NCBI GenBank assembly: GCA_016926705.1
Contig: JAFGOC010000118.1
Location: 1-38,343, forward strand
Origin: Dehalococcoidales bacterium
Lineage (GTDB): Bacteria; Chloroflexota; Dehalococcoidia; Dehalococcoidales; RBG-16-60-22
DNA: 38,343 bases
Direction: 5' to 3'
Below the pieces are notes generated by a model. That model was not told the DNA's origin and searched no databases. It was given only the letters and a program-made list of their open reading frames with translations. A program made the translations under genes and the position numbers. Of this stretch, positions 7,490-16,051 are shown in pieces; the first letter of the stretch is position 1; each line of letters opens with the position of its first letter.

Positions 7490-8302
7490 TTAGTAGGTAG
7501 TTGTATTGGCATTCGGTCGATAAATTTCATCGCCCGGTTTTATGTCACCAAACCATCGCACAAAAGTAACATTGTATATCGACTTGACTATTAAATTAGC
7601 CAGTCCAAAGTTCATCTTAAATGCCTTTTGCGGGCATATCATATAGCAGTGATAGCATCGAATACACCGGTTTGCCAGTACGGGATACGGTTGTAAGGTT
7701 ATATTATCAACGGGACATTCCACAGCACACCGCTGGCACTGGTTACATCGGGATAGGTCTAATTTCGGTTCTGGCATAAGGAGACGCATCATGCCGTCAG
7801 AAATTGTCATTCCCACAATGTCGTAGAATCCCAGACCTGCCTTTAGCGCATCCTTTCGGCTTCCAGTCAGTGTGTTGGGATAGCTTGCCGAAATATGTTC
7901 AGCGACAGCTGTAGCAAACTGCGCCGCTTCAGCTAAATCTTCGGCATTAGGACGCCCCGGGAACCTTCCATCAATACATTTAGCGGGATAGCGCACTTCT
8001 CCGCGAGCCAGAAAACCACCTACTAGAAATGCTCCGCGGTTGCGCAACTCATAGGTCATATCATATAGGACTCTTCCCGGACAACCACCTGATGTCGCAA
8101 TGACAAAAGACCGCTGGCCGTTCAACAACGGTAGACTACTCAAGAATTTTTTAACCGGCGTTGGTGCCTGGCTTACATAGCAAGGAGTGGCTATCCCAAA
8201 TAAATCAGCACTGGTTACATTATGGAGGCTGGCCTTTTTAAGGGGTATTACTTCCACTGTATGCCCTGCCTGCCCAAATGCATTGGCCATAGCTTCGGTC
8301 AC
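7490..8302 (-). CDS. Flavodoxin-ferredoxin fusion (EFR1-type), 5' end uncertain
   Basis: This is a flavodoxin-like FMN domain followed by two [4Fe-4S] motifs (CNQCQRCAVECP and CIRCYHCYMICP), an electron carrier of the EFR1 type. The first usable start in frame is GTG at 8302. However, the frame continues upstream to a TAA at 8381-8383 and encodes LVYLSQTGNTRK, the FMN-phosphate loop that should open the domain. No ATG, GTG or TTG exists in that upstream stretch. An ATG at 8363 would give MAV and then join the loop if one base were removed near 8354. The active gene therefore probably begins near 8363 with a frameshift (mutation or sequencing error), or uses an ATT/ATA start. As drawn here it lacks part of its FMN site. 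Confidence 0.7.
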   Translation of the reverse strand: MTEAMANAFGQAGHTVEVIPLKKASLHNVTSADLFGIATPCYVSQAPTPVKKFLSSLPLLNGQRSFVIATSGGCPGRVLYDMTYELRNRGAFLVGGFLARGEVRYPAKCIDGRFPGRPNAEDLAEAAQFATAVAEHISASYPNTLTGSRKDALKAGLGFYDIVGMTISDGMMRLLMPEPKLDLSRCNQCQRCAVECPVDNITLQPYPVLANRCIRCYHCYMICPQKAFKMNFGLANLIVKSIYNVTFVRWFGDIKPGDEIYRPNANTTTY

Positions 8303-8383
8303 TTTGCGGGTATTACCTGTCTGAGATAAGTATACTAGCGTTATATTAATTTTGTACCGCCATATTTTACTGTACTCAGATTA

Positions 8384-8596
8384 TAGACATTTGAATTCCA
8401 GGGTGCAAGTTAGTTATAGCGCACTAGGGCGTCTTGGCGGAGGCTTTTTTGTCGGAGGGAGACCCGCGAGCCGGAGGTCGCTGATTCAAATCCAACTCCC
8501 ATTCTACTTCCTGCCTGTAAAAGTATATTAAGAAGTCAGCTGATTGTCCAAATTCTTTATTTTATCCTCAAGAAATTGGTTAAGATGATGGATATA
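8384..8596. other. Intergenic region with tRNA 3'-half-like sequence
   Basis: At about 8479-8505 on the plus strand the sequence GGAGGTCGCTGATTCAAATCC followed by AACTCCC looks like a tRNA T-arm with its 3' acceptor strand. Two of the five T-stem pairs are broken, and no matching 5' acceptor strand (AATGGGA) occurs upstream. I read it as a tRNA remnant or a chance match, not a working tRNA. Confidence 0.3.
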
Positions 8597-10084
8597 TTAG
8601 CTGGATGTCTTCTCTATATCACGGAAAAAGGCTGGCCTTAAGGGGTCCCACCTGCCAACCAGCCTGTCGTAAGCAGGCGTGGGAAAGGTCTTCTTGAAGA
8701 TGCGGTAGTAGTAGAGTTCCTCTACAGATGACAGGTAAGGATTGTCCTCAATGCTATTGAATTCGTCGAGCTCAGTTTGGGATACTTCTTTCTCCGCCTG
8801 CGCCCGCATAATATAGGCAACGCCGGAGCCCTGCGCGAAGAAACGCTTGGTCTGATAGATTATGTGGCCGGGCAGGCAGCCCTCGAAGGCCTGGCGCAAT
8901 ATCCATTTGCCGGTCTGTTCTTTCCCGTGAATTTTATACTGTATCGGTATCTTGAGGCTGAAATCCATCACTTTCGCATCAAGGAACGGAGTACGGCTTT
9001 CATAGGAATTGGCGGCATTCAGCCTGTCTAGTCTCTGGAGGGCGGTATTATGGGCAACGTTGATAAGTTTATCAACAATGCCAGCGACTTCTTCCGGGTT
9101 CTCTCCTTTTTTGAACTGGCCGTCGTAACCCCCCAGGAACTCATCGGCACCCTCCCCGGTAAGCACTACTTTCGTTTGCGGCTTGATAAAGCGTCCCGCC
9201 AGGAAATTGGCGATGGCCCCGTGAACACAGCTTTCCTCATACATCTCTTGGTGGTGGATGGCGAGGGGAAGGATTTCTTTTATCTCCTTCTCACCGAACA
9301 TTAAGACGTGGTGTTTTATGCCCAGATATTTGGTAACGTCCTTAGCCAGCGGCAGGTCCTGACCTTCCTCCATGCTGACGGTAAAGCATTCTATATCCGG
9401 TTTTATCTCATGAGCCATATAGGTTATCAGGCTGCTGTCCAGGCCCCCCGAGAGGAGGACTCCCCCTACAGCATTGTCTTTCATCCTCTTTTCCGTAGCC
9501 TCCAGAAGCAGCTCTTTTATTATCTTTTTACCCTGCTCGTAATTTTCTAACTCTGGTGTTTTCACGGCTTCTTGAGGGTATTTCATGAAACCGTTTTCCC
9601 GCGAGTAAACATAACCCGGAGGGAACTCTTTGACGTCTTCAGCGATACCAACCAGCGCCTTAGCTTCGGAGGCGAAGCACAATTTGCCGTTGCTATGACC
9701 ATAATACATGGGCTTGATGCCCGCCCAGTCGCGGGCCAGCACCATTTGCTCGCCATCAGCCACGGCGCAGGCAAAATCGCCATCCAGTTTAGACGCAAAC
9801 CCGGTGCCGTATTTTTTATAAAGGTTGAGTAACGCCCCGGCATCCGTCTTGGTTCCTTTTTCCGGATTATAGACACGACCGTCGAGAACAACGGCTATAT
9901 TTCCCTCTTTAGCGTGATGCGAACCGGATTTACAGCCGGCACCCACGTTCAACTCAAGACTGCCCAGGTTGATTTCTCCCGACCTGTGCAGCCAGGTCTC
10001 GTCGGGGCCGCGATAGCTTATCTTCTCAAGCATCCCCTTAAGTTCGCCGTTATCTCTTCCAAGTACTCCCGCAATACCAGCCAT
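8597..10084 (-). CDS. Asparagine-synthetase-like amidotransferase with dead glutaminase domain
   Basis: This 495-residue protein has the AsnB two-domain layout. The C-terminal synthetase domain looks intact, with the ATP pyrophosphatase loop SGGLDSS (212-218) and LTGEGADEFLGGY. The N-terminal glutaminase domain keeps its fold markers (SYRGPDE 23-29, LDGDF 100-104, FASEAKAL) but has lost its chemistry. Residue 2, the catalytic Cys in MCGIAG, is Ala (GCT). The glutamine-binding NGE of NGEIYN is DGR (68-70). It cannot hydrolyse glutamine in the usual way, so it would use free ammonia or another amine, as happens in beta-lactam-synthetase relatives. It is the last gene of the corrinoid methyltransferase operon, 43 nt after a corrinoid protein, so its substrate may belong to that pathway. 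Confidence 0.85.
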   Translation of the reverse strand: MAGIAGVLGRDNGELKGMLEKISYRGPDETWLHRSGEINLGSLELNVGAGCKSGSHHAKEGNIAVVLDGRVYNPEKGTKTDAGALLNLYKKYGTGFASKLDGDFACAVADGEQMVLARDWAGIKPMYYGHSNGKLCFASEAKALVGIAEDVKEFPPGYVYSRENGFMKYPQEAVKTPELENYEQGKKIIKELLLEATEKRMKDNAVGGVLLSGGLDSSLITYMAHEIKPDIECFTVSMEEGQDLPLAKDVTKYLGIKHHVLMFGEKEIKEILPLAIHHQEMYEESCVHGAIANFLAGRFIKPQTKVVLTGEGADEFLGGYDGQFKKGENPEEVAGIVDKLINVAHNTALQRLDRLNAANSYESRTPFLDAKVMDFSLKIPIQYKIHGKEQTGKWILRQAFEGCLPGHIIYQTKRFFAQGSGVAYIMRAQAEKEVSQTELDEFNSIEDNPYLSSVEELYYYRIFKKTFPTPAYDRLVGRWDPLRPAFFRDIEKTSS

Positions 10085-10127
10085 AACAGTAACTCCTTTC
10101 TAAAATCACTCGCTTATCTAATAGTCG

Positions 10128-10811
10128 TCAGGCTGCCTGACACTTTTCCAGCACCTTGATAGCTTCAAAACCGTCAGCACAGAAGGCATCAGCGCCTATT
10201 TCACGGGCATATTCATCGGAGACGGCGGCGCCGCCGATGAGGACTTTAACCTTATCTCTAAGCTTGTTTTCTTTCAGTGCTTTGATTATAGTGTCCATTT
10301 CCTTCATGGTGGTGGTTAGCAGGGCGGAGAGACCTAAATATTCCGGATTTTCCTGCCTGATTACATCGACGATTTTGTCCTCCGAAGCGTCTGTGCCGAT
10401 GTCGATAACCTGATAACCGGCACCCTTGAGCAAAATAGCCACGATATTCTTACCGATATCATGAATATCACCTTTTACGGTGGCAATGACGAATTTACCT
10501 TTGGTCTCAACATTAGATTTTTCAAGAAGCGGCTTGAGCACGTCCATAGCCGCACCGACGGCGTCGGCGGATGCCAGCATATCCGGGATGAAGTATTCTT
10601 TCTTTGAGTATTTTTCACCGACGATTTCCATGCCGGGCGTAAGGGCTTCAATGATAATTGAATCCGGAGAAACACTGTCAGATATAGCCGATTCGGTAAG
10701 CTCCAGCACGCCTGGAGTCCCGGAGAGAGATTCGTCGATGCCCATGTCATCTTTAGTTTTTCTGCCCTGTATCACATTCTCTTTTATTTTTACCAATAAA
10801 TCTTCAGTCAT
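10128..10811 (-). CDS. Corrinoid protein (MttC-like)
   Basis: This protein of about 227 residues carries methyl groups on cobalamin. A four-helix cap (residues 1-95) precedes a Rossmann B12-binding domain with the DxHxxG motif at 115-120 (H117 is the lower axial ligand) and a later GxSALLTTTM and IGGAAVSDEYA. I place the start at ATG 10811: a GGAGG lies 9 nt upstream, inside the final codons of the methyltransferase gene. The in-frame GTG at 10820 would have that site directly against it. It is paired with the MttB-like protein encoded just upstream (stop 10817), which should methylate its cobalt. Confidence 0.92.
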   Translation of the reverse strand: MTEDLLVKIKENVIQGRKTKDDMGIDESLSGTPGVLELTESAISDSVSPDSIIIEALTPGMEIVGEKYSKKEYFIPDMLASADAVGAAMDVLKPLLEKSNVETKGKFVIATVKGDIHDIGKNIVAILLKGAGYQVIDIGTDASEDKIVDVIRQENPEYLGLSALLTTTMKEMDTIIKALKENKLRDKVKVLIGGAAVSDEYAREIGADAFCADGFEAIKVLEKCQAA

Positions 10812-10816
10812 GGTTA

Positions 10817-12355
10817 TCACCCTCCTTTGTAAACATTCAGTCGAGGCAGCAGGCCGGGTATCTCACGGTAAATTTTAGCCGTTGTAGCCCGGTCAATGTG
10901 TTCGACAGGTTTTGCGAGAAGCTCCTGCAAGTGTCCGTTGGCTAGAGCGAAGACACTATCACTATCGCCTTCTCCTTCAAAGGGGTAGGGTGGCGATATT
11001 TCCCCGGTGCGCATGACGGGGCGGATATAGTTGATGAACATCTTTTGCGGCGTGGCGACTACATCCCTTATCTGTTTTTTGACGGTTTCCAGCTCCTGTT
11101 CGTTGATACCCGGTGATTTCAGGAAGAACTTAATCATCTTAAAGTGAGCGTTATCCAGGACGGCCTGGAGTAAACAGAACACGGAGTTACAGTCCAGCAG
11201 CCCGAAGGCACAGTGCAGGAACTGCGGGCCGCTTAACGTGACCAGGATATCAGAGAATAATCTTTCAATCGACGACTGCTGTCCGGGTATTTTCACATCG
11301 CAGACACCGGAGGTGGAATAGTTGGGCAGGCTATAGAACCGCGCCATCTGGGCGCAGTCAATGTTGTACTGGCTGGTCTCCACACTACCGTAGGAATCCC
11401 CCAGTGTGTCCATCCTGGCCCTTACGGGAACGGTGCCGTAAAGTACCGGCGTCCCTTTGTTGACCAGCTGGCCGAGCGTTATGCCAGCCAGCACCTCGGC
11501 GTTGATTTGAGCTAAGATACCTGCTTCCTTGATAGGCGCCGATGTCCCAGCCTGCGGCGATGAGGAGACTACGATGGGCAGTCCTCTTTTACACACTTCC
11601 ATAAAGGTCTCGGTAGTGTCATCGACGAACTGGAGCGGGCTTTTAACCAGGCAGGTAATAAATGAGATTAAGGGGTTATTTTTAAGGTTGTCCCGGCCTC
11701 CAGCTATAATTTCCGCCATTTTCACCACGTCGTCCAGCTGCTTGAGGTTGGTCAGGCCGGACATGACGTGCTTGGTGGTGTTGTTCAGGCAGGCAAAGTA
11801 CTTGTTAACGTCCTTATTGTCTTCATTGATGTCCTTATCCTGTATATTGACCGTCCGTATATAGCCATCGACGGTTTCCAGGTGTTCGCAGACATGCGCC
11901 GAATCGCATAAATCGGCAACCGTGCCACGCCTCGGCTTGAATTCAGGTATCTTGATTTCCTTTTTAGGGTCAGCTTTACTTACATAAGTCGGAAAATCGA
12001 CATCCAGCCAGGTGTTGGTCTCCGAGCCAGTGATAAAATATACCCTGGGTTCGTCGCCCCTCATCACCAGGGCATTATCGGGGTTCCTGGCACCCAGTGT
12101 GACCGTGCATGGAGCGCTATCAAGAGCAGCGGTAACAAGTTTTTCCGGTATCTTGATATGCCAGCAGGGGATATTGCTGCCGGATACCTTCGATACTGCG
12201 GCTCCACTACCCTGATATATCTTAGCGGCGTTTTTATTGAAGCAAAGCAGTCCGAGGTTATTGAGTATCTCGATTGATGCGTCGTGAATTTGCTGGACCT
12301 GCTCACAGGACAGTCTTTCTAGAGGTTTTTCAATCAAAATTCCTTCTCTGGGCAT
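10817..12355 (-). CDS. MttB-family methyltransferase, non-pyrrolysine type
   Basis: This 512-residue TIM-barrel methyltransferase belongs to the trimethylamine methyltransferase superfamily. It has no in-frame amber codon, so it is of the non-pyrrolysine type, whose known members demethylate quaternary amines such as glycine betaine, proline betaine or carnitine and pass the methyl to a corrinoid protein. The N-terminus (LSCEQVQQIHDASIEILNNL) and the central CLNNTTKHVMSG are family features. It is followed by its likely partner corrinoid gene and preceded, 48 nt away, by a second corrinoid gene. The actual methyl donor cannot be read from the sequence. Confidence 0.88.
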   Translation of the reverse strand: MPREGILIEKPLERLSCEQVQQIHDASIEILNNLGLLCFNKNAAKIYQGSGAAVSKVSGSNIPCWHIKIPEKLVTAALDSAPCTVTLGARNPDNALVMRGDEPRVYFITGSETNTWLDVDFPTYVSKADPKKEIKIPEFKPRRGTVADLCDSAHVCEHLETVDGYIRTVNIQDKDINEDNKDVNKYFACLNNTTKHVMSGLTNLKQLDDVVKMAEIIAGGRDNLKNNPLISFITCLVKSPLQFVDDTTETFMEVCKRGLPIVVSSSPQAGTSAPIKEAGILAQINAEVLAGITLGQLVNKGTPVLYGTVPVRARMDTLGDSYGSVETSQYNIDCAQMARFYSLPNYSTSGVCDVKIPGQQSSIERLFSDILVTLSGPQFLHCAFGLLDCNSVFCLLQAVLDNAHFKMIKFFLKSPGINEQELETVKKQIRDVVATPQKMFINYIRPVMRTGEISPPYPFEGEGDSDSVFALANGHLQELLAKPVEHIDRATTAKIYREIPGLLPRLNVYKGG

Positions 12356-12403
12356 TTCGTTCCTCCTTGTTTACCAGCTAAAGTCGCATATTTTTAGAGC
12401 TAA

Positions 12404-13090
12404 CTACTCACTGTCGTTTAAGGCTTCTATTACAGATACGGCATGAAAACCGTCGGCTCCATAGCCGTCCGCTCCGATTTCTCTGGCGTATTCTTCAGAA
12501 ACGGGTGCTCCGCCGATAATTATTTTTACCTTATCCCTAAGCCCGCTTTCCTCAAGCGCCTGGATAGTGTCTTCCATACTCACCATGGTGCTGGTTAGAA
12601 GCGCTGAAAGCCCGAGATAGTCCGGCTTTTCTTCCCGCACGGCTTTCACAATATCTTTAGCTTCTATATTGTTGCCGATGTCTTTAACCTGATAGCCGGC
12701 TCCCCTTAGCAGAATGATGACGATATTTTTACCGATATCATGAATATCACCTTTTACGGTGGCAATGAGTATTTTGCCCTTGGGCTTGATGCCACTTTTT
12801 TGAAGGTGAGGCTTTAATATTTCCATGGCGGCACCTACTGCCTCGGCCGAGGCCAGCATATCCGGAATAAAATACTCTCCGGTCTCGAATTTTTGCCCAA
12901 CGACTTCCATAGAAGCAGTAAGACCTTTACTGATAACTTCAGATACATCGGCGCCTGAAGCCAGTGCTTCTTCAACCAGTTCGGTGACGCCGGGCTGGCC
13001 TGCCATGCCTTCCTCTATCCCCTCGTCGTCTTTGGTTACTCTACCCTGGATTACGTTCTCTCTGATAAGCTCAATGATATTGCTGGACAT
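12404..13090 (-). CDS. Corrinoid protein (MttC-like), second copy
   Basis: This 228-residue paralogue of the protein at 10128-10811 has the same architecture and the DxHxxG motif at exactly the same place (115-120, H117). The two are alike through the cap (ENVIQGR, YFIPDMLASA) and the cobalamin domain (ATVKGDIHDIGKNI). It lies 25 nt after the MttB-like gene at 13116-14555, so each methyltransferase has its own corrinoid partner. It is cytoplasmic. The short gaps suggest one transcript from 15240 down to 8597. Confidence 0.92.
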   Translation of the reverse strand: MSSNIIELIRENVIQGRVTKDDEGIEEGMAGQPGVTELVEEALASGADVSEVISKGLTASMEVVGQKFETGEYFIPDMLASAEAVGAAMEILKPHLQKSGIKPKGKILIATVKGDIHDIGKNIVIILLRGAGYQVKDIGNNIEAKDIVKAVREEKPDYLGLSALLTSTMVSMEDTIQALEESGLRDKVKIIIGGAPVSEEYAREIGADGYGADGFHAVSVIEALNDSE

Positions 13091-13115
13091 TTACAAATCC
13101 TTTCATTTCAGGGCT

Positions 13116-14555
13116 TTACGCCACAATATCTTTAATCTCTGATAAAACACGCTTCCTAGTTTCATCTGGCAAGCTGGGAACCGGGCTTTTCAGTATGGAC
13201 TTAACCTTTTCAGCCGCCATTTCCCATGTTGTATGCCTGCCTTTCTCCTCCCAATTTTCCCGGCTGTTGCGGTCGCTTAAGGTCGGCTGATAGTGTTCTT
13301 TGCGCATAAAACGCCGCGTATGCTTCGCCGTGACAAAGTTGCCGCCAGGACCGATTTCTTTCATAAGGTCATAAGCAATTGTTTCATCGTTGATCTTAAT
13401 GCCTTCGACAGCCCTCATCACCATGCCGAGTATTTCGTTATCGATAACATATTTTTCATAGCAAACGGTCATGGCGAACTCCATTAACCCAGCGCTGTCA
13501 TGAATGAAATTCGCGCCTGACAGAGCGCAGAGCAGGTTGGTAATTGCCGATTCGTAGCCGCTCTGGGCATCCGGCGTCTTGGAGTCGGTCATGCCGCCGG
13601 TGGCGTAATAGGGCAGTTTATAGAACTGCGCCATCTGTGCGCCCGCGGAGTTAAGCAACCCCATCTCCACAGAGCCAGCGATGTATTTATAGTCGCGCAG
13701 GTCGGTGGTGGTGGCTACCGAGCCGAAGATGGCGGGTGTACCCGGGTTGACCGCCTGCGCAAGTATTAACCCCATCAGCGAATCTGCCGTTTGAACTACC
13801 AGGTTACCAGCCAAAGTTACCGGTGAGGTAGCGCCACATAAAGGCTCCGACGGGCAGACCACGGGCAGACCACTTTCGGCGGCGGCAACTAGCATGTCGC
13901 CGTATTTGGCGTCGATAATGAAAGGGCTGATAACGCAGCTGATGATGGAGATAATGGGGCGTTCTCTTAACGCTTGCGGCGAGCCGGCCACCATCTCGGC
14001 TATGCGTATTACCTCGCGCATGCCGTCAATAGTATAGACTCCTCCCATGATGTGCTTGGTGGTGTTATCAAGTCCGGTAAAGAAACGGTTGACATCGACT
14101 TGCTCAATGGGGAGTTCATTGGGGTAGGTCGGCAACAGAAAGAGGTGGATATTATCTAGCTTATCAACCAGTCTGCTGATGTTTTTTAGGTCTTCAAGAG
14201 TGGCCTGGCGTCGCTCGCCGGTAGCCGTATCGTATATATAGAGGGCGGTGCCTCCGGTGCCGGTATAGACCCGGGTGCCTCCGAGATGGATATCATGTTT
14301 CTCATCGCGACCGCAGAGGGTGACCTCGGAGGGGGCTTTACTGATGAGTTCCAGCGCTTTTTTTCTTGGTAGCCGTACGCGGCGTTTTTCACTATTAACG
14401 CTGGCGCCGGCTTTCTCGAAAGCATCACGCGCTTTATCTGAATTGACTTCATAGCCTATTTCTTCAATGATGTTTAGTACTGTTTCGTTTATACTGGATA
14501 TATTTTCGGGGGTGAGGGGTTTATAGCTGCCCCCTTCGAGTCCTTTACGAATCAT
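13116..14555 (-). CDS. MttB-family methyltransferase, second copy
   Basis: This is the second non-pyrrolysine MttB-type methyltransferase, about 479 residues. The longest open frame starts at 14627, but that would overlap the upstream gene by 62 nt with residues unlike the family. ATG at 14555 (MIRKGLEGGSYKPLTPENIS) gives an N-terminus that lines up with the other copy and leaves a 10-nt gap. A GGAGGAG lies 14-15 nt upstream, rather far, so start certainty is moderate. The family motif GLDNTTKHIMGG is present, as in the first copy. The two copies are clearly diverged in sequence and probably act on different methylated substrates, or at least pair with different corrinoid proteins. Confidence 0.87.
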   Translation of the reverse strand: MIRKGLEGGSYKPLTPENISSINETVLNIIEEIGYEVNSDKARDAFEKAGASVNSEKRRVRLPRKKALELISKAPSEVTLCGRDEKHDIHLGGTRVYTGTGGTALYIYDTATGERRQATLEDLKNISRLVDKLDNIHLFLLPTYPNELPIEQVDVNRFFTGLDNTTKHIMGGVYTIDGMREVIRIAEMVAGSPQALRERPIISIISCVISPFIIDAKYGDMLVAAAESGLPVVCPSEPLCGATSPVTLAGNLVVQTADSLMGLILAQAVNPGTPAIFGSVATTTDLRDYKYIAGSVEMGLLNSAGAQMAQFYKLPYYATGGMTDSKTPDAQSGYESAITNLLCALSGANFIHDSAGLMEFAMTVCYEKYVIDNEILGMVMRAVEGIKINDETIAYDLMKEIGPGGNFVTAKHTRRFMRKEHYQPTLSDRNSRENWEEKGRHTTWEMAAEKVKSILKSPVPSLPDETRKRVLSEIKDIVA

Positions 14556-14565
14556 CTTTTTTACT

Positions 14566-15240
14566 CTATCTCCTCCTGCCCGGGCAGTCCTTTTCCAAAC
14601 AGGTAATGCACGGGTTATAATTTTCAATTTCTTTATCGGGTCTGCCTATGCCGATGATGCCGGATACCGATTTCTGGGGCACCATCAACATACTGTCATT
14701 CAAATTAATGCCCGCCGCATTATCTCCCAAGGCTTTAAAAACCAGTCCTTGCTGGCTGACATCCCAGTCGCAGTAACCGGGACTGAAGCGGCGGCTGATA
14801 ATAAACCCGTCACGACCAGTATCCTTTCTTATACTCTGTTCAACCCAGATAGCCAGCTTCTCCACCGTACCCGAGGCGATGGCGTCCAGTACCGTCGCCT
14901 GGAGAATCAGCCCCTTCTCCGCCAGGTGGGCAGCCAGGTCTTCCAGGTAATTGCCTATCGTGCAGGCGAAAAAGGCCACCTTTTCACAGCGTTCCATAAG
15001 CCTGGCAACTTTATAACTTTCCAGAATTATTGAATCGCCAGTATCGACACGATTGCCGTTAACAGCTTTGATGCCTCTGACTGTATGAGAATAAAAAGGC
15101 GCAATAAAGTCATGATAATTTTCGATGTAATCATCAACCAGAGAGTCGATACGAGATGATGGTGTAGAATTGCCGTTGTAGCCGATACGGTTTAATATTT
15201 TATCCTTATCAATTTGAATCGGGTCATTCATGAGAGTCAT
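14566..15240 (-). CDS. MetH-activation-domain protein, probable corrinoid reactivator
   Basis: This 224-residue stand-alone relative of the AdoMet-binding activation domain of cobalamin-dependent methionine synthase shows the helmet-fold markers: FACTIGNYLE (91-100), the AdoMet-binding R-x-x-x-G-Y within RRFSPGYCDW (150-159), and MVPQKSVSGIIG (186-197). In MetH this domain rescues inactive cob(II)alamin by reductive methylation. Here a C-terminal tail adds three cysteines (C211, C214, C219) that might hold a metal. As first gene of the operon with two corrinoid proteins and no RamA-type activator in the window, it is the best candidate for reactivating them. That role is inference. Confidence 0.8.
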   Translation of the reverse strand: MTLMNDPIQIDKDKILNRIGYNGNSTPSSRIDSLVDDYIENYHDFIAPFYSHTVRGIKAVNGNRVDTGDSIILESYKVARLMERCEKVAFFACTIGNYLEDLAAHLAEKGLILQATVLDAIASGTVEKLAIWVEQSIRKDTGRDGFIISRRFSPGYCDWDVSQQGLVFKALGDNAAGINLNDSMLMVPQKSVSGIIGIGRPDKEIENYNPCITCLEKDCPGRRR

Positions 15241-15764
15241 ATTTTCATCCCCTTACTTTTTCTAAAGACAGGCACAATGGGCATACGTACCCTATCGCCG
15301 TAAAAATGAGCGCATAAAAGGGGGAAACCTAAGTGAATAACTTGGGGTGGAGTTTTTAACTCACCAAAGATGTATGGCCGGGAGGGGCCGAGAAATTGAA
15401 AGCTATAGACCTGGTAAACAGCCTATTGCTGATGGATCACAGAAATACTGGAATCAACAGGGTGCGGCGAGATTCACAGAAATGATAAAAGTCCCCAGAC
15501 AACACGTCTCATTTACTTCATCAGGTCACGATTTTTTTCCTTGTACCTTCGTTTCTCAAAAAATAAACTTACATGTCCATCCTAACATGATATCGGGTTT
15601 GTGTCTAACATAATTCAGGTCACCATAACTAAGTATATGGGAGTTTTATGGGGGTATGTTTATCTTAACAAAGATAAAGACTCTTTAGCCAAAGACAAGC
15701 TGGCTAACCGACTTTTAATATAAAAAGCACCCCTCATTTGAACTTTTTATCATGTAACAAGTAT
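15241..15764. other. Intergenic region without supported genes
   Basis: This 524-nt gap separates the first gene of the methyltransferase operon from the small Cys-rich gene. Short frames exist on the plus strand (for example from a GTG at 15347), but none has a ribosome site plus a recognisable family. The promoter of the minus-strand operon should lie in the first 150 nt, though no match is good enough to call. Confidence 0.4.
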
Positions 15765-15995
15765 TTATAGCAGGAATTCGGCACGGGCTAGTTCCAGCAC
15801 CGATTTCCACTGCTGGCAATTATCCGGCGGTTTAATATTTTCCTCAAGGATAGCCTTGGCACCGAGGTTACAGACCCTGGTGCCCCTGCCCGGCTCTTCC
15901 GTCCAGTCCAGTCCGCCAAGCCAGCCAATATTCCATGCGCAGGCTTTTTGCTGGCATCTTAAGAAGCTCTTACCTGCAATCTTAATTGTTTCCAT
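15765..15995 (-). CDS. Small Cys-rich protein
   Basis: This 76-residue protein has four cysteines (C14, C19, C42, C60) in a pattern seen in small metal- or iron-sulfur-binding proteins: C-x4-CAW near the start, VCNLGAKAI in the middle and PPDNCQQW near the end. No signal peptide or membrane segment is visible. I do not recognise a named family, and the binding idea is inference from Cys spacing. A 21-nt segment encoding the PPDNCQQ part recurs with one change at 24.57 kb as an isolated fragment, which suggests that other family members existed. Confidence 0.5.
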   Translation of the reverse strand: METIKIAGKSFLRCQQKACAWNIGWLGGLDWTEEPGRGTRVCNLGAKAILEENIKPPDNCQQWKSVLELARAEFLL

Positions 15996-16051
15996 ATACC
16001 TTACTTTTCATTGTTACGGCTGCTATTTCTGAATCTAAAAAGGATAACTAT

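Noticed and set aside
8400-8510. Complete tRNA gene on the plus strand
   Set aside because: A T-arm-like segment exists but two stem pairs are broken, no 5' acceptor strand matches and no anticodon arm folds.
10817-14555. Pyrrolysine (amber) codons in the MttB-like genes
   Set aside because: Both genes are uninterrupted and contain no in-frame TAG, so they belong to the non-pyrrolysine branch.
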